A DNA stretch of 64,000 nucleotides. Origin: Bacillota bacterium (lineage in GTDB: Bacteria; Bacillota; Clostridia; Lachnospirales; Lachnospiraceae). Location: the NCBI GenBank assembly GCA_023437715.1, contig JAEZFK010000028.1, positions 62,001 to 126,000 on the forward strand. Reading direction: 5' to 3'. The notes under the pieces were generated by a model, which made no database searches, was not told the origin of the DNA, and worked only from the letters and a program-made list of their open reading frames with translations. The translations under genes and the position numbers were made by a program. Shown one piece after another: positions 15,419 through 23,357 of this stretch; positions within the stretch are counted from its first letter, which is position 1; each line of letters begins with the position of its first letter.

Positions 15419-16348
15419 TTAAGAAAACAGCGGCGTGGAAAAATATCTGTCTCCGGTGTCGGGAAGCATTACAACAATTCTTTTTCCTGCAAATTCCGGA
15501 CGCTTTGCCACTTCCCTGGCAGCCCATACGGCGGCAGAGGAGGATATTCCAACCAGAATTCCTTCCGTTTTTGCAATCTCTTTCCCGGTTTCATAGGCAG
15601 CTTCATTTGCCACTGTGATGATTTCATCGTAGATTTCTGTATTTAATATGGAAGGCACAAAGCCGGCCCCAATTCCCTGAAGTCCGTGAGGGCCCGGTTT
15701 TCCGCCGGAAAGGATGGGAGAACCAGCCGGCTCCACTCCGATCACTCTGATATCAGGATTTTTGCTCTTTAAGAATTCACCTGCACCTGTTATGGTTCCG
15801 CCTGTACCGATTCCGGCTATAAACACATCAACGTTTCCGTCGGTATCTTTCCAGATTTCCGGCCCGGTTGTTTCGCGATGAGCTTTAGAATTGGACGGGT
15901 TATCAAACTGTCCTAAAATAACAGAGCCTTCTATCTCCCTTTGAAGCTCTTCCGCTTTTGCAATGGCGCCTTTCATGCCCTTGGTGCCTTCCGTCAGCAC
16001 CACCTCCGCTCCATAGGCCTTTAAAAGGCTCCTTCTTTCCACGCTCATGGTTTCCGGCATGGTAAGGATGGCACGGTAGCCTTTCATGGCCGCAATGCTG
16101 GCAATTCCGATGCCTGTATTACCGGAGGTAGGCTCTATGATGGTTGCCCCCGGCTTTAAGGCTCCGCTTTTTTCCGCATCCTCAATCATGAAAAGTGCGG
16201 CCCTGTCCTTTACACTTCCTGCGGGATTAAAATACTCCAGCTTTGCGATGATGAAAGCCGGTATCTGGTACTTTTTCTCATAATTACACAGTTCCACAAG
16301 AGGGGTGCTGCCAATGAGTTCCGATGCGCTTTTTCTGATATTCTCCAT
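15419..16348 (-). CDS. cysK: Cysteine synthase (O-acetylserine sulfhydrylase)
   Basis: 309 residues. A PLP enzyme that makes cysteine from O-acetylserine and sulfide in the cytosol. The PLP lysine lies in NPAGSVKDRAA (Lys about 42). The substrate loop TSGNTGIG and the phosphate loop GIGTGGTITG are intact, and length is normal. The ATG at 16348 is chosen because GGAGG precedes it by 5-6 nt; the ATG four codons upstream has no RBS. It lies 25 bp after the carboxypeptidase gene and is probably co-transcribed with it. Confidence 0.95.
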   Translation of the reverse strand: MENIRKSASELIGSTPLVELCNYEKKYQIPAFIIAKLEYFNPAGSVKDRAALFMIEDAEKSGALKPGATIIEPTSGNTGIGIASIAAMKGYRAILTMPETMSVERRSLLKAYGAEVVLTEGTKGMKGAIAKAEELQREIEGSVILGQFDNPSNSKAHRETTGPEIWKDTDGNVDVFIAGIGTGGTITGAGEFLKSKNPDIRVIGVEPAGSPILSGGKPGPHGLQGIGAGFVPSILNTEIYDEIITVANEAAYETGKEIAKTEGILVGISSSAAVWAAREVAKRPEFAGKRIVVMLPDTGDRYFSTPLFS

Positions 16349-16373
16349 ATTATCCTCCATTCTTTGAACTTTT

Positions 16374-17867
16374 CTAAGACAAACCGTAAAGCTTCCTATA
16401 CTTTTCTTTTAAATACCGGATAAAATAATCCGGAGTGAAGTCCTCACCGGTCACATCCTTTAATATCTGGCGGCTGGTTTTCAGCTTTCCGAATTTATGG
16501 ACGTTCTCACGCAGGAACTCCCTGATCACTTCAATTTTCCCATTTTCAAGAAGCTGTTCAAAGTCCATTTCCTTTTTCATATGGTAGTAAAGCTGGGCTC
16601 CGAAAGCATTTCCCAGTGCATAGGATGGGAAATATCCGAACAGGCCCTGAGACCAGTGAATATCCTGAAGCACGCCTTCCGACGGACTTTCCGGGCGCAC
16701 GCCTAAATACTCTTCATATTTATCCGCCCAGAGTTCGGGAAGCTTCTTTAAATCCACCTCTTCCTCCATAATCATCTTCTCCAGCTCATAGCGGATCATG
16801 ATGTGAAGACTGTAGGTCAGCTCGTCGGCTTCTGTACGTATAAGGCTTGGCTCCACCTTATTGACTGCCTCCACAAACCGCTCCTTGGACACATCCTTCA
16901 GCTGTTGGGGAAACAGTTCCAAAAGCTTTCCGTAGAGAGGAGTCCAGAACGCAGGGCTTCTGCCGATGATGTTTTCAAAAAAACGGGACTGGGATTCATG
17001 CATGCCCATGGAAGAGCCCTGCCCTACCGGTGTCTGGGTGATTCCATCCTCGATTCCCAATTCATAGATTCCATGGCCTGCCTCATGGATCACCGAGAAT
17101 ATGGAGCTGTCCACCCACTCACGGTAGCCGGTGGTAATCCTTACATCGTGGTTATGAAGGTTGGTGGTAAAGGGATGAGCGCTTTCTGACAGCACCCCTT
17201 TCTTAAAATCAAAGCCCACATACTCTGCAAGATAAGCCGCCAGCTCTCTCTGCTTTTCTACAGAATAATCGCCTCTTAAAAAGGAATTGTCAATTTTCTT
17301 TCCTTTCTCCATGATTTCCTGCAAAAGCGGCACGATTTCTTCTTTCAGACGGCCGAAAAACTCATCCAGGAGCTCCATGTTAAAGTCCTTTTCATTCTCA
17401 TCCAGCATGACATCATAAAGCTTCCGGTCTTTTTTCCGGTAGGAGGCGAACTTCTTCTTAAAACCGATTACTTTTTCAAGTGTAGGCGCAAAGTCTTCGA
17501 AATTCCCATCTTTTTTCGCCTTGGACCAGATTCTGGCGGACTCGGCCACCAGCTCTGCATTTTCCCTGTACTCCTTTGCAGGAACGCACACCAGCTCTTC
17601 TCTCGCCTCTTTTGCTTCCCTGACAATGGCCTGCTCTACAGGGCTGAGCCCTTTATCCGACTCACAGGCGGCAATGGCCGCCCCCATCTCCTCCCCGGTC
17701 ATGGCGAGGTAATATTCCTCGGATAGAATGCCGACCACCCTGGAAGTGTAGGAACCGGCGTCTTCCGGAGCAAGGGTTTCATTGTCCCACTCAAAAAGAA
17801 TGAGGGAGGTCTGAAGCGCCATGGTTTTCTCCAGCAGGGCTGACAATGTTTCATAAGATTTATTCAT
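16374..17867 (-). CDS. M32-family metallocarboxypeptidase (Taq type)
   Basis: 497 residues, the normal length. The zinc motif HEAGH begins near residue 261 (SVIHEAGHGIYELG). The family segments DVRITTGY, HESQSRFFENIIGRS and IRTEADELTYSLH are all present. Members are cytosolic metal-dependent carboxypeptidases that trim C-terminal residues from peptides. A good RBS (AAAGGAG) precedes the ATG. It is separated from the upstream exonuclease gene by a terminator and is followed closely by cysK. Confidence 0.95.
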   Translation of the reverse strand: MNKSYETLSALLEKTMALQTSLILFEWDNETLAPEDAGSYTSRVVGILSEEYYLAMTGEEMGAAIAACESDKGLSPVEQAIVREAKEAREELVCVPAKEYRENAELVAESARIWSKAKKDGNFEDFAPTLEKVIGFKKKFASYRKKDRKLYDVMLDENEKDFNMELLDEFFGRLKEEIVPLLQEIMEKGKKIDNSFLRGDYSVEKQRELAAYLAEYVGFDFKKGVLSESAHPFTTNLHNHDVRITTGYREWVDSSIFSVIHEAGHGIYELGIEDGITQTPVGQGSSMGMHESQSRFFENIIGRSPAFWTPLYGKLLELFPQQLKDVSKERFVEAVNKVEPSLIRTEADELTYSLHIMIRYELEKMIMEEEVDLKKLPELWADKYEEYLGVRPESPSEGVLQDIHWSQGLFGYFPSYALGNAFGAQLYYHMKKEMDFEQLLENGKIEVIREFLRENVHKFGKLKTSRQILKDVTGEDFTPDYFIRYLKEKYRKLYGLS

Positions 17868-17911
17868 GATCTGTTTCTCCTTTCGAACAAGGGGTTTTTG
17901 CTGTAATAAAA

Positions 17912-17941
17912 AATGGAGACACTCCGTATGAGTGTCCCCAA
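17912..17941 (-). terminator. Terminator after the exonuclease gene
   Basis: TGGAGACACTC pairs with GAGTGTCCCCA around CGTAT (one wobble). On the minus strand the stem is followed by TTTTTTATTAC. Confidence 0.8.
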
Positions 17942-17973
17942 AGGCTTAGAAAAAATACTTTTGGATAACTCCG

Positions 17974-19050
17974 TCATTTCCCGGAACCGAAAATAGAAGC
18001 TTCTTTAATATCCAGCTTTTTCAGCCATACCCTGACATTCTCTTCCTTATAGGTATCCGATGAAAAATCATCCAGCGTCATGGCTATTGGAATATCGGTT
18101 TTCATGGTAGCCAGTGTCTTGGAAAGCATGGCCGCCTTTTCTCCGCATAATTCCTCCTCACTGTCCTTTGTCAGAGCCTTATAAGGCGAGCGGGTGATGC
18201 CCAGTTCATTTTTCCAAAAATCCTGCAGTTCCTTTAAGGCATTCTTATTAGGCTCTGCTTCCCGGATGGCCCGATATATCTCCTCTACGGTTCCGTATTC
18301 CCTGAGAAGAGGAGGGGCAGCGCTGCTCACTCCCTTGACTCCCGGAATATTATCCGAGGGATCTCCCTGGATTCCCTTTAAATCCGGAATCTGCTCCGGC
18401 CGGACACCTTCCTCATTCAGCACCGTATAAGAGGTATATTCAAAAACCTTTTCAGGAAGGTCGATTTCCCCTTTTTTTACGCCGTAAAAAGAATAATATT
18501 TCTTATACAGCTCATCCGCTTTCTCCTGGCGGGTCTGCACCAGCCATGCCCGGACATTGTATTCATCGCTTACCAGCTGGAGATAATCGTGATCCTTTGT
18601 CAGCAGGATCATGGGAATCTCTTCCCGGAACTTCATCACCAGGCTTCCGGCATAGTCGTCGGCTTCAAACTCCTCGCTTAAGAGCACTTGAAAGCCTGCG
18701 CCCTTTAAAATTTCTTCCATCAGCACAAACTGGTTTTTTAAGGGTTCCGGCGTCACTCCCCTGGTTCCCTTGTAGTCCTGGTACAGCTGCCTCCGAAAGG
18801 TGTCCCTGGTTCTGTCAAATACAAAAGCAATATGATCCGGCTGCTGCTTTTTCATCAGAGAAACCACCATCTTAAGCATTCCGAATATGGCGTTGGTGTA
18901 GGTGCCGTCCTTTGCGTGGAGAATCTTGTCATAATGGGCCTGCTTCTCCTCTTCTGTCTTGGCAAACATGATTTCTCTGGGTAAAACCGCATAATAGCAG
19001 GTCGACAGCATGGAAGAGCCGTCAACAATTACAAATTTTCTCTCAGCCAT
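17974..19050 (-). CDS. 5'-3' exonuclease (FEN/PolI-type)
   Basis: 358 residues related to the N-terminal 5' nuclease of DNA polymerase I. Metal-binding acids are seen in IVDGSSML, AFVFDRTRDTFR, EADDYAGSL and LLTKDHDYLQLV, and the helix-3-turn-helix DNA grip in IPDLKGIQGDPSDNIPGVKG. There is no polymerase domain. It should remove flaps or RNA primers. The ATG at 19050 (GGAG 6 nt upstream) is preferred; another ATG four codons earlier (19062) is possible. It lies in a row with the small gene and the macro-domain gene upstream. Confidence 0.9.
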   Translation of the reverse strand: MAERKFVIVDGSSMLSTCYYAVLPREIMFAKTEEEKQAHYDKILHAKDGTYTNAIFGMLKMVVSLMKKQQPDHIAFVFDRTRDTFRRQLYQDYKGTRGVTPEPLKNQFVLMEEILKGAGFQVLLSEEFEADDYAGSLVMKFREEIPMILLTKDHDYLQLVSDEYNVRAWLVQTRQEKADELYKKYYSFYGVKKGEIDLPEKVFEYTSYTVLNEEGVRPEQIPDLKGIQGDPSDNIPGVKGVSSAAPPLLREYGTVEEIYRAIREAEPNKNALKELQDFWKNELGITRSPYKALTKDSEEELCGEKAAMLSKTLATMKTDIPIAMTLDDFSSDTYKEENVRVWLKKLDIKEASIFGSGK

Positions 19051-19084
19051 GTATTTCTCCATTCTTTCCCCGTCCTTTTCAGGA

Positions 19085-19318
19085 TCAGGTGAAATAATTC
19101 TGCAACTCCGTTTCGTTTTTCGCGCCCAGGCGCTTCATGATCTCTCTCCGCTCCTGGGTGGACAGCCCTCTCCAGAGCTTCTGGACCCGTGGATCGGAAA
19201 AGCCAATGTAGGGCACTCCGTTCCTTTCACATTCATAGGAAGACAAATAGTGATTGAGAGCGCTCCATTCCACATAAAACGCAGTGATGCTGCGGCTTAA
19301 AGAGCTTACTTTTGCCAT
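19085..19318 (-). CDS. Small protein of unknown function
   Basis: 77 residues, no membrane segment, with a basic, helical C-terminal part (VQKLWRGLSTQERREIMKRLGAKN). GGAGG lies 7 nt before the ATG. It starts 2 bp after the macro-domain stop and ends 34 bp before the exonuclease, so it sits in one operon with them. No family recognised. Confidence 0.7.
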   Translation of the reverse strand: MAKVSSLSRSITAFYVEWSALNHYLSSYECERNGVPYIGFSDPRVQKLWRGLSTQERREIMKRLGAKNETELQNYFT

Positions 19319-19320
19319 AA

Positions 19321-19833
19321 CTATCCCTCCCGCACCGGCTTGTCGGTATCATTGCTCCAGATCTCTACATCTCCGTCATAGCCCTCAAAAACATTCTCCA
19401 ATATGGCTTTCACAGTCTCCCAGTCTCCGCCGGCATGACCGCAGCCAATTCCATAAGGAAAAGCCGCCTTTTCCTGTTTTTTTCTCGCATCCAAAAAATC
19501 GCGGATTTCCTGAACCGCCTGTTCCAATGCCTTATAATCGGTATAAACTCCGTTTTTCCCGTAATCGTCCTGCCCATATAAATTGGCAATCAAAAACCAG
19601 CGTCCATCCATCTGTACCGGCTGGGCCGATACACGTCCCAAAAGGGCTGAGGTTTTTCCTCCGGACTGCTCCTGCCATTGTTTTGTTATGGTCTTATAAG
19701 TTTTTTCCACCTCAGGAAAAAGCTTTTTTATCTGTCCGTCCAGCCCGCGGGTGAACACTCCCTGGCAGTTTACCTGATGGCAGATGATATCTGCTCCTGA
19801 ATGAAAGATATCTCCGCTGCAATATTTAAGCAT
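19321..19833 (-). CDS. Macro-domain protein (ADP-ribose binding)
   Basis: 170 residues. The opening CSGDIFHSGADIICHQVNCQG and the loop AFPYGIGCGHAGGDWETVKAI (read as two stretches) match macro domains of the ALC1/TARG1-like and YmdB-like groups, which bind ADP-ribose or remove it from nucleic acids or protein. Length fits a stand-alone domain. The ATG at 19833 has GGAGG 8 nt upstream; an in-frame TTG five codons earlier is not needed. Co-transcription with the next small gene and exonuclease hints at nucleic-acid repair, which is inference only. Confidence 0.85.
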   Translation of the reverse strand: MLKYCSGDIFHSGADIICHQVNCQGVFTRGLDGQIKKLFPEVEKTYKTITKQWQEQSGGKTSALLGRVSAQPVQMDGRWFLIANLYGQDDYGKNGVYTDYKALEQAVQEIRDFLDARKKQEKAAFPYGIGCGHAGGDWETVKAILENVFEGYDGDVEIWSNDTDKPVREG

Positions 19834-19975
19834 TATTCGCCCCTCCAAATTAAGTATGTTCAGATATCCAGATTCATTATACCCTGAATTTCCTGTTATT
19901 CATAGACTAATTGTCAAGTTTTAACATATATTTTTCCTCAAAAGGAAAGAAGTTATTTAACCTGGCATATGAAAA

Positions 19976-20014
19976 AAGCCGGGGAAAGTTTTTATTTTGT
20001 CGCTTTTCCGGCTT
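19976..20014 (-). terminator. Terminator after the Nudix gene
   Basis: AAGCCGGGGAAAG pairs with CTTTTCCGGCTT (one wobble) around a 14-nt loop. A T-run (TTTTTTC) follows on the minus strand. Confidence 0.75.
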
Positions 20015-20033
20015 CTTTGCATAAACGTGCCTT

Positions 20034-20486
20034 TCAGAAATACTTTTTACTTCCCCACAAATTGCTCTTCTTCAAATCCAGATATTCGTTATATGCCTTT
20101 TCCAATATCTGCTTTTCGTTGGAAAATTTAAGAAGATGATATGCTTCATGGAACTTATAGTATCCTGAATCAATAAAATATTCTTCCCGCTGTGGTTTAC
20201 TGTAATAGCTGTCGGCCATCATTAGATACCAGTGTACATCTTTTTCCACCATATCCTGGGGCGTATTAAAAGAGTACCGGCTTTTACCAATGTATTTGAT
20301 AATGGACGCACTGACCCCTGTCTCTTCCCTGACTTCCCTCAGCGCCGTCTCCTTATACTCTTCACCCGCTTCTACTGTTCCCTTTGGCAAAACCCAACCT
20401 TCATATTTGTTCTTGTAATTCTTATATAAAACCAGAATTTTACCTCGAAAAATAACCACACCGCCACAACTCGTTGCTTCTATCAT
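20034..20486 (-). CDS. NUDIX hydrolase
   Basis: 150 residues with a complete Nudix box, GTVEAGEEYKETALREVREE then TGV, which fits GX5EX7REUXEEXGU. The family hydrolyses nucleoside diphosphates linked to another moiety using a divalent metal. The WVLPKGTV lead-in resembles diadenosine-polyphosphate or diphosphoinositol hydrolases. The ATG at 20486 is chosen because GGAGG is 7 nt upstream. Stands alone between terminators. Confidence 0.92.
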   Translation of the reverse strand: MIEATSCGGVVIFRGKILVLYKNYKNKYEGWVLPKGTVEAGEEYKETALREVREETGVSASIIKYIGKSRYSFNTPQDMVEKDVHWYLMMADSYYSKPQREEYFIDSGYYKFHEAYHLLKFSNEKQILEKAYNEYLDLKKSNLWGSKKYF

Positions 20487-20604
20487 TGCAATTCCTCCAG
20501 AGTGCAACCGTTCCTCCTAAGGATTCCCGGTTTTGGTGTGTCTCACTTGACTGGCTCTAGTATACCTCTTTTTGGACGCTTATGCAAGTGTGTAATGCGC
20601 AAGT

Positions 20605-22035
20605 TCAGCCCTGTCGGGAAAGATACAAATCAAAGAGAGTTCTGGCAATGGGCGCCGCCGTCTGTCCGCCGGAACCTCCTTCCTCTACAATGACGCTGAC
20701 AACGATTTTGGGATTTTCTGCGGGAGCATACCCCACAAACCACGCATGGGTTTCTTTATTTTTATCAAATTCCGCCGAACCCGTTTTCCCGGCGACCCGA
20801 TAGGCATCGGTTCTTAAGGCAGAGCCTGTTCCCTCGGTCACAACAGCCTCCATAAGCTCTCCAAGATTGGAAGCCTCCGATGAGGTCATCAATGCACCAT
20901 AGGCCTGGGGCATAAACTTTTTGATGGTATCGCCTCCCACATTCTCCACGTGGTCAATGAGGTAGGGCTTCATAAGGGTCCCGCCGTTTGCAATGGCGGC
21001 GGTGATCATGGCATTGTGGATGGGCGTAATCTGGGTCTGGCCCTGGCCAATGGAGGTCTGTAGAATCTGCCAGGTATCCGCTCCGCTTTCCATGGTATAG
21101 GAGCTTTTGCTGTAGGCAATGGGCAGGGCCAGATCCGCGTTAAAGAGCAGCTGGTTTGCCGTATTTTTCAAGCCGTTTAAATCCAGCAAAAGACCAAGGC
21201 TTGCAAAGGCTCCGTTGCAGGAATTTGCAAAGGCCTGCACCAGATCCTGATGGCCGTGGGCGGTTTCATGGTAACACTTGATGGCATAATCTCCGTTTTC
21301 GTAAATCCCGTCGCAGTCAAAGGTATAGGATTTATAGCCGGAGGGATTTTCCTTCATATATTCTAAAGCCGTCACAATCTTAAAGGTGGACCCCGGAGGA
21401 TAGAGGCCCTGGGTCGCACGGTTTAACAGCTGTCCTGACGTGTTTTCCTCAGCCACCAGGCTTTCCCATTCTGCATTTAAGGTGTTGGGATTGTAATCCG
21501 GCTTGGACACCATGGCAAGGATCTTTCCCGTATCCGGCTCCATTACCACAACTGCCCCGTTTCTCTTTCCCAACGCGTCATAGGCGGCCTTTTGCAAATC
21601 CACGTCAAGGGTGGTAATCACGTTGTCTCCCTGGTTTTTTACAGAGGACAGCTCATTTACCACCTGCTCCACAAGGTTTACATGGCTGGAAAGCAGATAG
21701 AAATTGGACAGGGACTCAAGCCCCGTCTTACCGTTGGTGGAATATCCCACCACATGGGCAAAAAGAGAATCAAAGGGATAGACCCTGGTTTCATTTCCCT
21801 CTCCGTCCACCTGAGTACGGGCAAGGACCCGCCCGTCGCTGCTTAGAATTTCTCCCCGCACCACCCGGTCTGCAAAGCTGTCCAGCCGGGCATTATAGGA
21901 ATTGTTGATCACAGTGTCGCTTTTCACAGAGAGAAAATAGCCGAAATATACAGCCAGTCCAAGGAAAAGAGCCGTGATCCCATAGGTGATCATCAGAATA
22001 TGGCGGTTCGCTTTTGGATTTTGATCAGCTTTCAT
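20605..22035 (-). CDS. Penicillin-binding protein, class B-type transpeptidase
   Basis: 476 residues. A membrane anchor at about 12-32 is followed by a short dimerisation region (RGEILSSDGRVLART) and a transpeptidase domain with SxxK (PGSTFKIVTALE), SxN (FANSCNGAF) and KTG (RVAGKTGSAEF). It cross-links peptidoglycan outside the membrane. The ATG at 22035 overlaps the FtsW/RodA stop by 11 bp, indicating coupling. The pair forms a glycosyltransferase/transpeptidase unit like FtsW-FtsI or RodA-PBP2. The length resembles the PbpA group of Actinobacteria and Firmicutes. Confidence 0.93.
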   Translation of the reverse strand: MKADQNPKANRHILMITYGITALFLGLAVYFGYFLSVKSDTVINNSYNARLDSFADRVVRGEILSSDGRVLARTQVDGEGNETRVYPFDSLFAHVVGYSTNGKTGLESLSNFYLLSSHVNLVEQVVNELSSVKNQGDNVITTLDVDLQKAAYDALGKRNGAVVVMEPDTGKILAMVSKPDYNPNTLNAEWESLVAEENTSGQLLNRATQGLYPPGSTFKIVTALEYMKENPSGYKSYTFDCDGIYENGDYAIKCYHETAHGHQDLVQAFANSCNGAFASLGLLLDLNGLKNTANQLLFNADLALPIAYSKSSYTMESGADTWQILQTSIGQGQTQITPIHNAMITAAIANGGTLMKPYLIDHVENVGGDTIKKFMPQAYGALMTSSEASNLGELMEAVVTEGTGSALRTDAYRVAGKTGSAEFDKNKETHAWFVGYAPAENPKIVVSVIVEEGGSGGQTAAPIARTLFDLYLSRQG

Positions 22036-23350
22036 ATTCGTCCTCTTCCTCCTCATTCCGTTTGAGTATATAAAGCCCCTGAATGATTGAAAAAATGATA
22101 AAGGTGCTCAGAATGGAGCTTCCCCCATAGCTGACAAGAGGGAGGGTCACTCCTGTGGAGGGAATGAATTTCGTCACCCCTCCCACGGTCAGGAACACCT
22201 GGGTGATATAAATAGTTCCAAGCCCAAAGGCGATCAGCTTATAAAAAGCCGCCTGCATCCGGCTCGCAATCATCATGAACTGCAAAAAGCACCCCAGGCA
22301 GATCAGCAGGACACACAGGGCAAATACACCCCCCATCTCCTCGGATATGGCAGAAAATATGAAGTCCTTTTCCACCACCGGGATTCTTCCCGGCATCCCC
22401 CGGTACAGTCCCATGCCAAACCAGCCCCCTGTTCCGATGGCAAAGAGAGACTGGGTGATCTGGTAACCCTTGCCCGCAATATCGGACCAGGGATTCAGCC
22501 ACGCTGCTACCCGGGTCCTCACGTGCCCGAACAGCTGGTAGGCCAGCAGAGCTGACAGAGTGCCTCCTCCGGCTCCGGCCAGAAGATAAAACCATTTTCC
22601 AGTGGCCACAAACAGCATGAAAATGTAGGTGACGAAGAAAATGAGGGCACTTCCCAAATCCTTGGAGAGCACCAGAATGAGCACATGAAGCGCCGCCACA
22701 ATGGTAACCCACAGCACGGTTTTAAAGCTGGTGGACCGGTAAAACATGGTGGCCGTAAAAAAGACGAAGCTTATTTTCACAAATTCCGTGGGCTGAAAGG
22801 AGTAACCGCCGATTCCTAAGGAAAGCTGGGCTCCGTAGCTGCTGGTTCCTGCAATGCAAACCACTCCCAGCAGAAGAAGACCGCCGATTCCGTAGACCCA
22901 GGGAATCTTGCTCAGCTGCCACACCCGGTCAATGACAAAGGGAATCACCCATGTCGCCAGGGCCGCGGCGGCAATGATGACAAACTGCTTCATCGCCCGT
23001 TCAAAGGAAAGCCTGGTCAGCATAATAAGGCCTATGGAAAGAAGCAGGCACATGTTGTTCACCAGAAGCCTGGAAACATTGCGGTAGAAGAGCCGGTAAA
23101 TGAAAAGATAGCCGAAAAAGAACACTACCTGAGCCAGATAAAACACCAGAATCCGCTCATCCTCCGTTTCCAGCCAGAGAATCCCATAGGCCAGAAGATG
23201 AATGAGAAACATAATCAGATTCTGACGCCTGCAGACTTTCTTCTGCCGGAACTCATCACGGTATGAAAAAAAACGGAAATTCAAATATGTGTATAATGCC
23301 ATCATCAGGATCATCAGATACCTGGAGACATCAATAATCAGATTAATCAT
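22025..23350 (-). CDS. FtsW/RodA/SpoVE-family peptidoglycan polymerase
   Basis: 441 residues with about ten membrane helices. The SEDS motifs are present: FQPTEFVKISFVFF, KDLGSALIFFVTY, ISEEMGG and VGGVTKFIPSTGVTLPLVSYG (as shorter blocks). SEDS proteins polymerise lipid II glycan strands together with a class B PBP, which is the next gene. The tail is unusually acidic (RNEEEEDEYES). It starts 7 bp after the U32 gene. Whether it serves division, elongation or sporulation cannot be told from sequence alone. Confidence 0.93.
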   Translation of the reverse strand: MINLIIDVSRYLMILMMALYTYLNFRFFSYRDEFRQKKVCRRQNLIMFLIHLLAYGILWLETEDERILVFYLAQVVFFFGYLFIYRLFYRNVSRLLVNNMCLLLSIGLIMLTRLSFERAMKQFVIIAAAALATWVIPFVIDRVWQLSKIPWVYGIGGLLLLGVVCIAGTSSYGAQLSLGIGGYSFQPTEFVKISFVFFTATMFYRSTSFKTVLWVTIVAALHVLILVLSKDLGSALIFFVTYIFMLFVATGKWFYLLAGAGGGTLSALLAYQLFGHVRTRVAAWLNPWSDIAGKGYQITQSLFAIGTGGWFGMGLYRGMPGRIPVVEKDFIFSAISEEMGGVFALCVLLICLGCFLQFMMIASRMQAAFYKLIAFGLGTIYITQVFLTVGGVTKFIPSTGVTLPLVSYGGSSILSTFIIFSIIQGLYILKRNEEEEDEYES

Positions 23351-23357
23351 ATTCCAC

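Noticed and set aside
22239..22712. A 157-residue frame inside the FtsW/RodA gene
   Set aside because: Same-strand shadow of a conserved membrane protein; composition is what a shifted frame gives.
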